Shown here piece after piece: positions 39,212-50,800 of a DNA stretch of 64,000 nucleotides (positions are counted from its first letter, which is position 1; the number at the start of each line of letters is the position of its first letter). The notes under the pieces were generated by a model, which saw only the letters and a list, made by a program, of their open reading frames with translations, searched no databases and had not been told where the DNA came from. The DNA lies in the NCBI RefSeq assembly GCF_021462225.1, contig NC_061796.1, forward strand, positions 45,050,891-45,114,890, read 5' to 3'. The stretch is from Girardinichthys multiradiatus (Eukaryota; Chordata; Actinopteri; Cyprinodontiformes; Goodeidae). A program made the position numbers and the translations under genes.

Positions 39212-39537
39212 CCCTTATTCCATAGTGGGTCATGGGGGATCTAGTGCCTATCTCCAGCAGTCCACAGGCAAGAGGCAGGTTACAGGTCGCCAATGCATCG
39301 CAGGGCAACACAGAGACATACAGGACAAACAACCATGCACACACTCATTCACACCTAAGGGCAATTTAGAGAGACCAATTAACCTAACAGTCAATGTTTT
39401 TGGGCTGTGGGAGGAAGCCGGTGAGAAACCACTCATGCAGGTAGAACATGAAAACTCCATGCAGAAAGACCCTCGGCTGGGAGTCGAACCCAGGACCTGC
39501 AAGGCAACAATGCTACCAACTGCACCATTGTGCAGCC
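39212..39537 (-). repeat. tRNA-derived SINE (family S2)
   Basis: On the minus strand the head starts near 39537 with a box A (TGGTGCAGTTGG) and box B (GGTTCGACTCC), as in an RNA polymerase III promoter. The conserved body follows, containing the reverse complements of 'tttagagagaccaattaacc' and 'gctgtgggaggaagccggtg'. A second, longer copy is at 46925-47286. Confidence 0.85.
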
Positions 39538-41816
39538 TTTGTTGGAATTTTATTGATCAAATGCAGGCCTTTTACCCTAATTTTAAGCTTAGCTGTGAAA
39601 GTAGTGAGCCCAGTCTCTTACCAACAAGACCAAAAATGTATATGGAGTTGTGCTTGCATGCCTGGTTATACAGCCATCTAGTGAGATCTTAATGAAGCCC
39701 AGATATTTGCTTGTAGGTTGAATCAAAAAGCAGAGAAAATGAAGGGACCTTTGAGAGATTGTGCCAGTTTTAACTTTTTTTCTCAGACCATCATAGATGT
39801 ACTTTTGCTGAATTAACAGCATAGATATATTTCTTAAATTATAATGATATCAACTGACAGTTGGCCAAAATAAAATCTGGATATTTTAAAGTAGCTCGTT
39901 GAGCTTTGAAAGCAACCATGAACAAATATGTTCTCCTAAAGAGACACTATTCAACCAAAATGTCAGACTTTTTGTTTCAAACAGAAACACATTAAGTCTG
40001 AGAATATAGTTTTATCAAAATACCTTGGTTACGAGCACAGAAAAAAGGATTTAAAAAGAAGCAAATATTTCATGTACATAATCTGCTAAAAGAGACATGA
40101 CATTGGAGTCTCTCTCTAGAAGTTTGATCAGAAGAAATACTAAAACTAAACAGAAATTTGTTTTTTTCCCTTTGAAATACCTTATATGCAGCTTAAAAAA
40201 ACTGATATTTATAGATTGGTCAAACCTGCACTGGATCATTCTACACTGAATATCATTATTAATATTTGTTAATACAACAAAAAATAAGGATTGTCTTAAA
40301 ACTAGTGGTAAACTCGTGTCTCATTCCCCTTTGCCCAGTATTATGGATTATCTCGCTGAGGAGGTCAGTGTATCGTTACACCCCTTGGTGCCAAGGTGCT
40401 CAGAGGACAAATGCTAATAAACACTCCAGTTCACATTTTCTGAGCTTCTGATACTGTTTAATACTAGAAGGTTGGTAGAAAAACATTTTGAGCAATTCAG
40501 ATTGCCTAAGCCAGACATTCAGTTTTAAAAGCGCGAGGTCTCACCTATATATGAGGCAATCACTGAGTAACTGATATTGATCAAAAAACTCCCCCTGCAG
40601 ATAAATGTAGGTAATTATGTGCAATTAGGCGTCTTCTTATTAGCTTTTAATGAAGCAAAGCTTGATTTCTCCATGACTCCATGAGTTATTTATGCACAGC
40701 ATTCCCATGCCATTCCCATACCACAACCCAAACTAATTTAATGGTAATGAGTGGGAGTTTCCTCATTGCAGCATGAGGCAGACTGAGCGCATCAATGCTA
40801 TGCAGCTTCAGCAGGAATCCTCTCTACCCTGGGCCTCTGTAACCCCACTGCTGACACCTGACATCATCTTTAACTCAAATAGCACATATCTAAGCCTAAT
40901 GCTCTGCACATTTGCTTGGCTCTGACTCAGAACATGTCAAAAAGCAGTGCTACTATGTCTCTGTTCTGTTGCAATTATTTTAAAAAGCAATAATATGTGG
41001 TGCAGATGAGGTTGCTGCCATAACATGTCCATTATGTGACATTTTCTTGTCTAGAAAGTAAGAGGCTTCAGTTCTTTGCTTGCAGGACTACATTATCTGC
41101 TTCAAGCTGCCTGGAAATATTGCTGTTTTTTTTAGCACTGTTTTGATGATCACTGATGTGTATAAATCAACTTTAGGTCTTTTGGGCCTTAGTAATGACA
41201 GTGTTGACTTAGGCTAACCAGTCATCCGATTGGTGCGTGGCTGTCTCTTTTGTAAACTGCAAAGGACAGCAGAAAAGAGCCCACAGAGAGGGAAAGTGCA
41301 ACAAAGGCAGAGCCAGAAAGATGCAAAGAGGAAATGAAAGGCAGGGTGAGCAAGAGGAAGATGAGCAGAGAAAAGAGGCATCTCAGCAGTTCTCCTTGTG
41401 TTAAATCGTTACAGAATATTCCTGCAACCTAGAGCTGCGTGTGCCCTGTGTGTACAAACAGACATGAACCAAAAAAAAAAAAGAGTTGCTCATTGAAATT
41501 CTGTCCACTGAGCTTCACAGGCTCTTAATAGGCAGCCTCCAGGGTTTAGAGGTAGGCCAACAGTAGAGTAATGCAGATGTGGCCGTGGATGAGTCATGCT
41601 GCCATCCTGTGGTGAATATTTCGGCATCATGGCTTTGCCCTGCACAGTTGCAAAGTTTAGATTTGGAGGTTTTGTTGGAGGTTTTGTTGGATTTTGGGGA
41701 GAGAATGCCACACTGCGCTTCACCTCCCTGAAGCTTTGTGACTACGACCCATGATTCACAGGGCAAATTGTGTAGCAAACAAACCATTAAAGTAAATCAA
41801 AAAAATTTTTATATTT
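39538..41816. other. No gene recognised (2.3 kb)
   Basis: AT-rich sequence with no supported coding region. Confidence 0.55.
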
Positions 41817-41930
41817 TAGATCCTTCAAAACAGACACTTTTGCTTTTATTACTGCTGTGCACACTCTTGGCATTTTCTCAATGAGGTTCATGAGGTAGTA
41901 ACCTGAAATGGTTTCTCAACAGTCTTGATT
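41817..41930 (-). repeat. Tc1 family-2 C-terminal fragment
   Basis: Minus-strand translation gives ETISGYYLMNLIEKMPRVCT then AVIKAKVSVLKDL, matching the end of the family-2 transposase (KTISGDYLLKLINRIPRVCG). Only this piece and part of the inner repeat survive. Confidence 0.75.
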
Positions 41931-44134
41931 TCCAAGAGGTAGTAGTAAAGTCATAAACTGTCATATGTTTTGGGAATCACAGAATGTATACAAGTTCCTA
42001 ACACTGAAGTACTAAGGGTCTGGCTGACAAGTCAACAAAATGGCCTCTTCTTTTCCATTAAGCTCTTTTTCTGAAATGTATTTAAATATGCCAGGAGGCC
42101 AGGAAAAGGTGGTGGTGGTAGTGGAGTATTTTGTAGGGAAAAGATGCATTAATCCATCTTCACCAACAATTTGTGCTGAAATGGATCTGCAGCTCTTAAA
42201 CTCTCCAAGATCCAAAACATAGCAGAACACCCACCTTTGAGGTCTGACTGGATAATTCTGGTCCAAGTATTTTGAACCAGAGACGACACAGTCCAGGCTG
42301 ATTAAATATCATGAAATAGCCCTTCAGTTTAGCACTGATAGGAAGAAAAGAAGCAAATGCTGACTGTAGTGTTGTTACTTACTAATCAGCCAGTTGTGGT
42401 ATTCTCACAGGGCTTAAAACTCATTCTGTATTGCTTGTTACTCTCTCAACATTTAATTTCCTACTGGGTACCTACATTTTTGCCACACAAAACTAAACTG
42501 ATTAACACACTTATTTTTCCTTTATTATCATCAGGTAAACTCATATCAGATAACTACAGAGAAATGATTTAGTAAAAATGTTATTAGAATAAACAAAACA
42601 CACAATCAGTCCAGAAGTACAGGGAATTGATACCTTGACTGTCTAATCATAAGCATATATGTATATAAAGTAAAAGATGTGTAGAGAGACAATGGCAGGA
42701 TAAGAGTGTGACGAGGATCACATAGATTTTGGGAATCTGCATCCAAACCTGGGACTGTGGTCTCTCCTCCTGCAGAGCTGTCTGCATAAAACAATGAAAA
42801 ATTAAAATTAATAAAGAGTTCACATTCCACTAAGTTTGGTTTGCATGAAAAAACAGTCTTAGGGAAATGTGTATTTTTTATGAACATAGAAAATATAAAG
42901 TGCATCAAAGTATTTATGGCAAAAAATATTCTGTTTTATATTTCCATACGTTCAGTTATTCACCGCATTCCTACTAAATGCTTTATATTCACTTTAGCCA
43001 CAAACCCCAGAGTGCTGGGCCGAGATCAGGCTGTGGTTAGTGGGGAAGTCCCAGCCAGCCGCCCGGTTAGCTTAGCTTAGCAGCAACACCAGCTTGTAAG
43101 CGGAGCTCTGCTGCTCCGAAAACTCTGACAGAACATTTCAAAGTAGGCTCATTGTGGGTGAACTGACTGCACAGATGAAGTTTTGAGGTCTACTTTTTTT
43201 TGCTTAAAAACATCTTAAAACTACTTTTTGTGACAAATTAATGGTATAAAAACAATACATTTGTACACTTACCTGCACCATTACTGCAGCTGCTGGTGCC
43301 AAGCCTTGGTGCATACAACCCCGCCCCTTCAAGAATCCTGGGCAAAGCTGGAAAGTCCTACCTACAAAGCAGGACATATTACCTGTGAAAGTAAAGCTTC
43401 AGGGAAAGTGAAATTACCTGGGTCAATTTGTATCGAAATCTGTCCTGGGCTTTCAAAAGCCTGGGGCTTTACAAGCGATGGAAAACACCCCTGAGCATGC
43501 ACAAAGGTTTCTTAGGGAGGTTGTGGTGGGTCAATATTATGCTATTTCAGGGTTTTGTACCAGTTTCATAATATGGGGCAAACTGGTGAGGTTTATTCAT
43601 TCATCCAATTTCATGTTTTTTATAGTAAATATTTTGTTCTTGATTAGATGCTAATCAATAGAAACCCTGAAAACAAACTGGTGAGCTGTTCATGAGGTTC
43701 CCTGTTTCATGCCTAATGACCGCTGGAAATAAGGCACCATCCTACCTGCGACCCTGTATGGATTCACCAATGTAGACAATTAATGATATTGTGTTTCCTT
43801 TGCTCCAACTAGAGAACTAGTGGGGGCGAACATGTGAAATGACAATGCAGACATGTAATCTGTTGTGACATTCTGCACATGTCATGTTGCACTGTGAGCC
43901 CCGAGATTTTTTTTCCCTTCAGACTCATGCAAAATGTGAGTCTGTCCCTTCCATCCTCAAACTACAAAGATGTTAAAAAAAAGAGAAAAACAATGTTCAG
44001 AGAGGGTCAGTGGACACCGCCAGGGCACAAAGTGTCAGCACTCTGCCACTTGAGTGTGCGCTGATGAACATCAGTTATTTTATCTCCTCGTCAGCAACTG
44101 TGTGGCATGCTTGAATGTGTGTTCACTCCACTTA
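41931..44134. other. No gene recognised (2.2 kb)
   Basis: No supported coding region or repeat border. Confidence 0.55.
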
Positions 44135-44136
44135 TA

Positions 44137-45590
44137 CAGGTCCTTCTCAAAATATTAGCATATTGTGATAAAGTTCATTATTTTCCATAATGTCATGATG
44201 AAAAGGTAACATTGATTTATTTTAGATTCATTGCACACTAACTGAAATATTTCAGGTCTTTTATTGTCTTAATACGGATGATTTTGGCATACAGCTCATG
44301 AAAACCCAAAATTCCTATCTTACAAAATTAGCATATTTCATCCGACCAATAAAAGAAAAGTGTTTTTAATACAAAAAACGTCAACCTTCAAATAATCATG
44401 TACAGTTATGCACTCAATACTTGGTCGGAAATCCTTTTGCAGAAATGACTGCTTCAATGCGGCGTGGCATGGAGGCAATCAGCCTGTGGCACTGCTGAGG
44501 TCTTATGGAGGCCCAGGATGCTTCGATAGCGGCCTTTAGCTCATCCAGAGTGTTGGGTCTTGAGTCTCTCAACGTTCTCTTCACAATATCCCACAGATTC
44601 TCTATGGGGTTCAGGTCAGGAGAGTTGGCAGGCCAATTGAGCATAGTGATACCATGGTCAGTAAACCATTTACCAGTGGTTTTGGCACTGTGAGCAGGTG
44701 CCAGGTCGTGCTGAAAAATGAAATCTTCATCTCCATAAAGCTTTTCAGCAGATGGAAGCATGAAGTGCTCCAAAATCTCCTGATAGCTAGCTGCATTGAC
44801 CCTGCCCTTGATAAAACACAGTGGACCAACACCAGCAGCTGACATGGCACCCCAGACCATCACTGACTGTGGGTACTTGACACTGGACTTCTGGCATTTT
44901 GGCATTTCCTTCTCCCCAGTCTTCCTCCAGACTCTGGCACCTTGATTTCCGAATGACATGCAGAATTTGCTTTCATCCGAAAAAAGTACTTTGGACCACT
45001 GAGCAACAGTCCAGTGCTGCTTCTCTGTAGCCCAGGTCAGGCGCTTCTGCCGCTGTTTCTGGTTCAAAAGTGGCTTGACCTGGGGAATGCAGCGTTTTCT
45101 GCCACACTTTTTCCTTCCCACAGACTTCCCACTGAGGTGCCTTGATACAGCACTCTGGGAACAGCCTATTCGTTCAGAAATGTCTTTCTGTGTCTTACCC
45201 TCTTGCTTGAGGGTGTCAATAGTGGCCTTCTGGACAGCAGTCAGGTCGGCAGTCTTACCCATGATTGGGGTTTTGAGTGATGAACCAGGCTGGGAGTTTT
45301 AAAGGCCTCAGGAATCTTTTGCAGGTGTTTAGAGTTAACTCGTTGATTCAGATGATTAGGTTCATAGCTCGTTTAGAGACCCTTTTAATGATATGCTAAT
45401 TTTGTGAGATAGGAATTTTGGGTTTTCATGAGCTGTATGCCAAAATTATCTGTATTAAGACAATAAAAGACCTGAAATATTTCAGTTAGTGTGCAATGTA
45501 TCTAAAATATATGAATGTTCAATTTTCATTATTACATTATGGGAAATAATGAACTTTATCACAATATGCTAATATTTTGAGAAGGACCTG
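44137..45590 (-). mobile_element. Tc1/mariner element, family 3, copy B
   Basis: It has the same long inverted repeats as copy A (CAGGTCCTTCTCAAAATA at 44137, mirrored to 45590) and TA on both sides (44135-44136, 45591-45592). Length is 1454 bp. The shortfall against copy A is explained by a 156-bp internal deletion in the transposase gene. Confidence 0.96.
44414..45262 (-). CDS. Tc1 transposase, family 3 copy B, open frame with internal 52-residue deletion
   Basis: An unbroken 282-codon frame from MGKTADLTAVQKATIDTLKQ to ISAKGFPTKY. The first helix-turn-helix (KDISERIGCSQSAVSRHL) and the GRKKCGRK basic patch are present, then the sequence jumps straight to IPQVKPLLNQ. The second DNA-binding subdomain (about 52 residues, TRRGDRTLRK... 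in copies A and C) is missing. The deletion ends share the trinucleotide GCA, and its length keeps the frame. The catalytic residues are all present (LFSDES, FQHDLAPAHSA, SPDLNPIENLWD). A protein may be made, but specific binding of the element ends should be lost, so it would at most interfere with active transposase. That consequence is inference. Confidence 0.88.
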   Translation of the reverse strand: MGKTADLTAVQKATIDTLKQEGKTQKDISERIGCSQSAVSRHLSGKSVGRKKCGRKRCIPQVKPLLNQKQRQKRLTWATEKQHWTVAQWSKVLFSDESKFCMSFGNQGARVWRKTGEKEMPKCQKSSVKYPQSVMVWGAMSAAGVGPLCFIKGRVNAASYQEILEHFMLPSAEKLYGDEDFIFQHDLAPAHSAKTTGKWFTDHGITMLNWPANSPDLNPIENLWDIVKRTLRDSRPNTLDELKAAIEASWASIRPQQCHRLIASMPRRIEAVISAKGFPTKY

Positions 45591-46080
45591 TATTATGGCC
45601 TCCAGATGCTGTGAGAAAGAATTTGGCTTTTCACTGGTGAAAACGGAGCAAGCCACTAGGGAAATATTCTTTGACTCACACACTGCAGAAATCTTTCTTA
45701 AAGGGTTCATGTCAGGATTTACTTATGAATTCAATAATTAAATATGTAAAATTTATAATAAGGTTGGGATGCTTGCCCACATGCTTGATTTCATAATTTA
45801 AAGTATATGAGAAATAGTGCCTCTTAGTTCACAGCAGAACTTTAAGGGACAGAACATATCTGGGAAAATCATGTAAAAACGACAAATCCATTAGATATTT
45901 AGCTCTATTTGCAGGGTTTCCATAACATCTTCAGAAGTCTTAAATGTAATAATATCAATTAAAGCTACATAATATATTAAGCGGCAATTGCCATCTCATT
46001 GTCATTTTTTGCAAAATTACAATCAGAAGGAAATTCTTAAGTGCAACATTTGTTACAATATTTATTTTCATGCATTCAAC

Positions 46081-46190
46081 ATTCAATTCAATTCAATTCA
46101 ATTCAAAGATACTTTATTGATCCCCGAGGGGAAATTAGAATTCCAGTACAACCCATCCAAACAGACATCATGACACATCTGCTTGCCAAT
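46081..46190 (-). repeat. Retroelement 3' end, same family as 5252-6238
   Basis: Plus-strand 'attcaattcaattcaaagat' then 'actttattgatccccgaggg' and 'ttccagtacaacccatccaa' match 5252-5345. Only about the last 100 bp of the element are present. Confidence 0.8.
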
Positions 46191-46194
46191 AATA

Positions 46195-46685
46195 TTCCTT
46201 GCCCATTGAATGGACTTTCACTCTCTATTACGCACACACTGCGGGCAAATGCGGCCCAAATCCGACTTTTTCATGCTCGTCAAAATGGCCCAATTCCGAA
46301 ACTTTCACTCCCAAAACATTTTACATTATGCCACTTCCATACGTGGAATGGATATGTATCCGATAGTTTTTCAAAGCCCTCGCAGTCTAAACGATCATGT
46401 CGCATTCCATCTGACTTATACGTCACTGTCCTGGTTTCGACTAGAATTCACACACTGGTCCGCTAAAGGCCAATGTTAAGAGTTATTATAAATGATTATT
46501 AATGACATTATTATTATTATTATTATTTACTTCCGTAAACAGTGAGCTGCTGTGTGACGTCTTCATTCTCCTTCTACGCATGCAGGTCGCTTTGGGATCA
46601 CGAACCGTTCAGGCTGAAGTCTGATGGCGGTTGTGTTTAATTAGTAGTTTGACAACCATGCAAAAAAAAAATCAGATTTCAGCAG
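46195..46685. repeat. Candidate CpG-containing interspersed repeat
   Basis: The sequence 'aaatccgactttttcatgct' ... 'ccacttccatacgtggaatg' ... 'ttatacgtcactgtcctggt' resembles a recurrent, CpG-rich fish repeat of uncertain class, followed by 'ttacttccgtaaacagtgag' and 'gatttcagcagaaaattgga'. A short ATT run lies at 46503-46526. The borders are uncertain. Confidence 0.4.
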
Positions 46686-46689
46686 AAAA

Positions 46690-46905
46690 TTGGAATTGAG
46701 AGGGGGTGCGGCACTGGTGGTGTAGGGGATCAGGGCGAGACCCATATACAGAGGCTTCAGTCCTCAATATGGCTGTCCTGGGTTCGAGTCACAGCCCCCG
46801 GCGACGTGCTGCATGCCAGCCCTGTCAGAAAAAATTTAATGCCAAACAATTCTGCTCCTGAAATGACCTTTTCAAGTGAAAACACTAGTGCAGCTGTTAC
46901 TATGT
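46690..46905 (+). repeat. tRNA-derived SINE (family S3)
   Basis: The head 'cggcactggtggtgtagggg' (box-A-like) and 'gtcctgggttcgagtcacag' (box B GGTTCGAGTC) is followed by 'cccccggcgacgtgctgcat' and an 'aaacactagtgcagc' end. A related copy is at 52768-52972. Confidence 0.78.
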
Positions 46906-46924
46906 CTGATTTATTTGTGATTAA

Positions 46925-47286
46925 ACACTCACTCACTCATTTTCTACCGCTTATTCCATAGTGGGTCACAGGGAAGCTGGTGCCTATCTCCAGCAGTCTA
47001 TGGGCGAGAGGCAGGGTACACCCTGGACAGGTCGCCAGTCCATTGCAGGGCAACACACAAACAACCATGCACACACTCATTCATACACCTAAGGGCAATT
47101 TAGAGAGACCAATTAACCTAGCAGGCATGTCTTTGGACTGTGGGAGGAAGCCGGAGTACCCGGTGAGAACCCACGCATGCACAGGGAGAACATGCAAACT
47201 CCATGCAGAAAGATCCCAGGCCGGGAATTGAACCCAGGACCTTCTTGCTGCAAGGCAACATTGCTACCAACTGCACCACCGTGTGA
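46925..47286 (-). repeat. tRNA-derived SINE (family S2), fuller copy
   Basis: It starts on the minus strand near 47286 with box A (GTGGTGCAGTTGG) and box B (GGTTCAATTCCC). The body is longer than at 39212-39537 and contains GGGTACTCCGGCTTCCTCCC. The 3' end (AAGCGGTAGAAAATGAG) finishes in GTGA/ATGAG units. Confidence 0.88.
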
Positions 47287-47473
47287 TTAAACAAAATAAA
47301 AAAATCAAACACACCACACACATTTCAACTGGCCGTCTTAACAAGTTAAGTTATTAGCCATTTAAATATAGGTTTTATGATTAGGTCTTAAATGTAATTA
47401 GTAATGATATGAAAAAATCCTATTTTTAAGTAACTAAAACTAGCAATAACCTTGTCAATGTTGCAGTTATTAT

Positions 47474-48905
47474 CAGAATCAGAATCAGAATCAGAAAGCT
47501 TTATTGCCAAGTACGTTTTTGGACATACAAGGAATTTGTTTTGGCGTAGTCGGTGCAATACAGTACAAATTAAACAGTACAAACATATCTACAATATAAT
47601 ATAAATATAAGTGCACAGTTTTAAGTGAGTGAGAGTAAATATAGAGCAGTATAAGATGCAAGAGCAATACAACAGTGCAGGTGATCATTGTGCAAGTAAA
47701 GCAGTGCAAGTAAGCAGGAGTCCAAGCTGAGCGTTAATGTAACGCATAGAGTTACAGGTTACAGGTGTCCTGTCAGCAAAAAAAGGGGGGGTGTGGGGGA
47801 AAGGGGGAATGTCAGGGTGGTTTCCGGGCTTTGTTAACAAGGCTGGTGGCAGATGGGAAAAAACTGTTCTTGTGGCGTGAGGTTTTGGTCCGGATGGACC
47901 GCAGCCTCCTGCCAGAGGGGAGAGTCTCAAAGAGTCTGTGACCGGGGTGGGAGGGATCAGCCAGAATCTTCCCTGCCCGCTTCAGGGTCCTGGAGGTGTA
48001 CAGTTCCTGGAGCGACAGTAGACTGCAGCCAATCACCTTCTCAGCAGACCGAATGACACGCTGCAGCCTGCCCTTATCCTTGGCTGTAGCAGCGGCGTAC
48101 CAGATGGTGATGGAGGAGGTGAGGATGGACTCAATGATGGCTGTGTAGAAGTGCACCATCATAGTCTTTGGCAGGTTGAATTTCTTCAGCTGCCGCAGGA
48201 AGAACATCCTCTGCTGGGCTTTCTTGATGAGGGAGCTGATGTTTGGCTCCCACTTGAGATCCTGGGAGATGATGGTTCCCAGGAAGCGGAAAGATTCCAC
48301 AGTGTCAATTGTGGAGTCACAGAGGGTGATGGGGGCAGGTGGGGCTGGGTTCTGCCTGAAGTTCACAACCATCTCCACTGTCTTTAGAGCGTTGAGCTCA
48401 AGGCTGTTCTGGCTGCACCAGTCCAACAGATGGTCCACCTCCCATCTGTACGCAGACTCATCACCATCAGAGATGAGTCCGATCAGGGTGGTGTCGTCCG
48501 CAAACTTCAGAAGCTTGACAGACTGGTGACTGGAGGTGCAGCTGTTGGTGTACAGGGAGAAGAGCAGAGGAGAGAGAACACAGCCTTGGGGGGAACCGGT
48601 GCTGATGGTCAGGGAGTCAGAGACGTGCTTCCCCAGCCTCACGCGCTGCTTCCTGTCAGACAGGAAGTCAGTGATCCACCTGCAGGTGGAGTCGGGCACA
48701 CTCAGCTGGGAGAGCTTCTCCTGGAGCAGAGCTGGGACGATGGTGTTGAAGGCAGAGCTGAAATCCACAAACAGGATCCTGGCATAGGTTCCTGTGGAGT
48801 CCAGGTGCCGGAGGATGAAGTGAAGGGCTAGGTTGACTGCATCATCTACAGACCTGTTGGCTCTGTAGGCAAACTGCAGGGGGTCAAGGAGGGGGTCGGT
48901 GATGT
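47474..48905 (-). mobile_element. L2/CR1-like LINE with (GATTCT)n tail, 5' truncated
   Basis: The 3' tail at 47474-47495 is a GATTCT repeat (plus strand AGAATC), preceded by 'GGCAATAAAGC'-type sequence. The 7-bp direct repeat GTTATTA (47466-47472 and 48904-48910) is the target duplication. Compared with the related copy at 58182-60372, truncation lies just upstream of the [14 protein letters not shown] block. Confidence 0.9.
47812..48902 (-). pseudogene. LINE reverse transcriptase, polymerase and C-terminal part only
   Basis: The open frame begins inside the polymerase fingers ([20 protein letters not shown]) and continues with [35 protein letters not shown], the catalytic FADD ([14 protein letters not shown]), [29 protein letters not shown] and the thumb ([20 protein letters not shown]) to the stop at 47812. 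No stop interrupts it. The endonuclease and N-terminal half are absent because of 5' truncation during insertion, so no initiating codon or function is expected. It is nearly identical to the copy at 58182-60372 over the shared part, which implies recent spread of the family. Confidence 0.9.
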
Positions 48906-48910
48906 TATTA

Positions 48911-50479
48911 ATGTTTGTGTTGTATTTTGGAAGGTTTTATTTTGTGTAGTTTACTTTCTCTGTTTCCCATCAGTTTGTCTGCTTTTGCTGAGGTCTGATG
49001 TTCAGTTTTTTTCATTTGCTTTATTGGCTCCTTTTGTACAGTAATGTTCTTTTTGATGCTCCTTGTTTTCTTGTTTTGCCTTCTGCTCTTTCCTCCACAT
49101 CTGGTCCTAGTTTGCTGACTACACCACCGGTGATGTGTCGGTCGTTGTGCTTTCTCAGTGTTAATGCTTGTCTGTTTTTACTGTTTGTTTTATTTAGGAG
49201 GTTTTCTTTTCAGGTTTAGTATCATGTTCTGTTCTGTCTTATTCTTTTGATATTCTGCCACAGTGGCATATTTGTTTTCAGTTATTGCATATAGTCTTTC
49301 CAGACAGTTTCTCAACCACCTGTTTCTTGCTGGTATGTCAGATTTCTCGAGATCCATCCACCTCTATAGATAGCAGTGTTGTACTGCTCCTACTTCGTTT
49401 CTTTGGTGTGTTTCCTAGTCTTAGGTTTCTAAACGCATATTCTCAAGGAACTCTGCTCTGAGTGTTTAAGGTGTTTTAGGTGTACAAAGTGTGTGTGATT
49501 TTTCTGAATCAATCTGAGCAGATAAAGACCCGGGTTGTAAAATTCTTGTGGAGGTTTCTTCATCTGGTCCTACTTTCTGATCTTTCACACACCTGGTTCC
49601 AGTTATTCATTAGCACAACTGCTTTTCATATAGCTGCCTTTTGGTCAGATTAGATTTTTTTTTTTTCATATTGATGGGGGTTTTTGTTTGCCATACTCTT
49701 TAGTTAAAGCGATGTATTTTAATCCCCTACCTGCCTCTCAACCGCATCCTTTATTTGGGCCTTTATCTCCACTACATTGTGACACTAATGAAGATTAAGG
49801 GTCCCAGGCACATAAATGGGGCACAAAGATATTATTAGAAAAAATAATTATATACCAATATGAAAGTTTGGAAGGAATCAGTTAGTTTTAGGATATGAGA
49901 AATTCTGTGTGTGAGTATTAAACTGTGAATATGCTATATTGATGTTAATCTTGTTTTTTTATGTTGCGTTCGACTTCTAACATCCACTAACTGTGCAATA
50001 AAAGTGTAAAATTTAGTCATGTGCAAATAAATAAAAATCTTTCTTTGGCCCATTTTTCTTACCTACATATTTTCCACTTGGGACAAAGACACAAAACAGA
50101 TAAAGTCATATCAGTCTCATCAATATTGTGTGATCAGTTTCCTCCACTGTTTGTGGAACCTCAGAAAAATATTTATTTCTTTCCTTCTGAAATGATCGTT
50201 GGGAACAAGCATGATGTTGAGGATAATTTGTTCCCTTGCTGAGAAGATTATAGTTCTGTGTCTCTGTCTGTGTGTCTGTCAGCAGGACATCTCATAACTG
50301 ATTTCAACTAATTTTAGTGGACTCGACGGCCGCAAGCCAAGAAACGGATGATTAGATTTTGGTGGCAAGCAAGAAGTGGGACTTGTTCAAGTAGACTATT
50401 ATCATTTTAGTGGGAGTGGAGAGAGAAGAGACCTTAAATCTGAGGGATGGGTTTGTATATTCATAACGACTGTGAATTT
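48911..50479. other. No gene recognised (1.6 kb)
   Basis: T-rich sequence without supported coding regions. Confidence 0.55.
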
Positions 50480-50725
50480 ACATCCACCTGCCACTTTATT
50501 AGGTGCACTTTGCAAGTAGTGAGCTGAACCTCCTTTTTCTTGCCATTCCCTTAATTATTCATGTAAGAGATTCAAAAGGTTTTTGAAAACTTCCTCAGAG
50601 ATTTTGGTTCATATTGACATAACAGTATTAACCAGTTGGTGCAGATATGTAGGCTTCACATGTGTTGCACCACATCATAAAGCTGCTCTTTTGGATTGAG
50701 ATCTGACTGCTAAGATCAGATTTAG
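50480..50725. repeat. DNA-transposon relic
   Basis: The start 'ccacctgccactttattagg' then TGCACTT and the later 'gctgctcttttggattgaga' resemble the end region of a widespread fish DNA transposon (Tc1-like, by the phrase preceding 'tctggtgactg' in better copies). No frame survives. Confidence 0.45.
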
Positions 50726-50767
50726 ATCTTTTACCGTACATTTCACCTTTACTTTAGATACATGTGT

Positions 50768-50800
50768 GGTTTGTATGCATATGTAGTATACATACAAACC
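50768..50800. repeat. 33-nt hairpin
   Basis: GGTTTGTATG and CATACAAACC pair over 10 bp. After one mismatch four more pairs form. Confidence 0.85.

Noticed and set aside
39470..39537. tRNA-like box A and box B on the minus strand (also at 47286, 46690, 52768 and 22304)
   Set aside because: They are heads of repeated SINEs with conserved non-tRNA bodies, not functional tRNA genes.
49338..49374. ATG followed by codons giving MSDFSRSIHLYR, faintly like the remembered SynGAP start
   Set aside because: Stops after 12 codons without a donor site in frame; the resemblance is slight.
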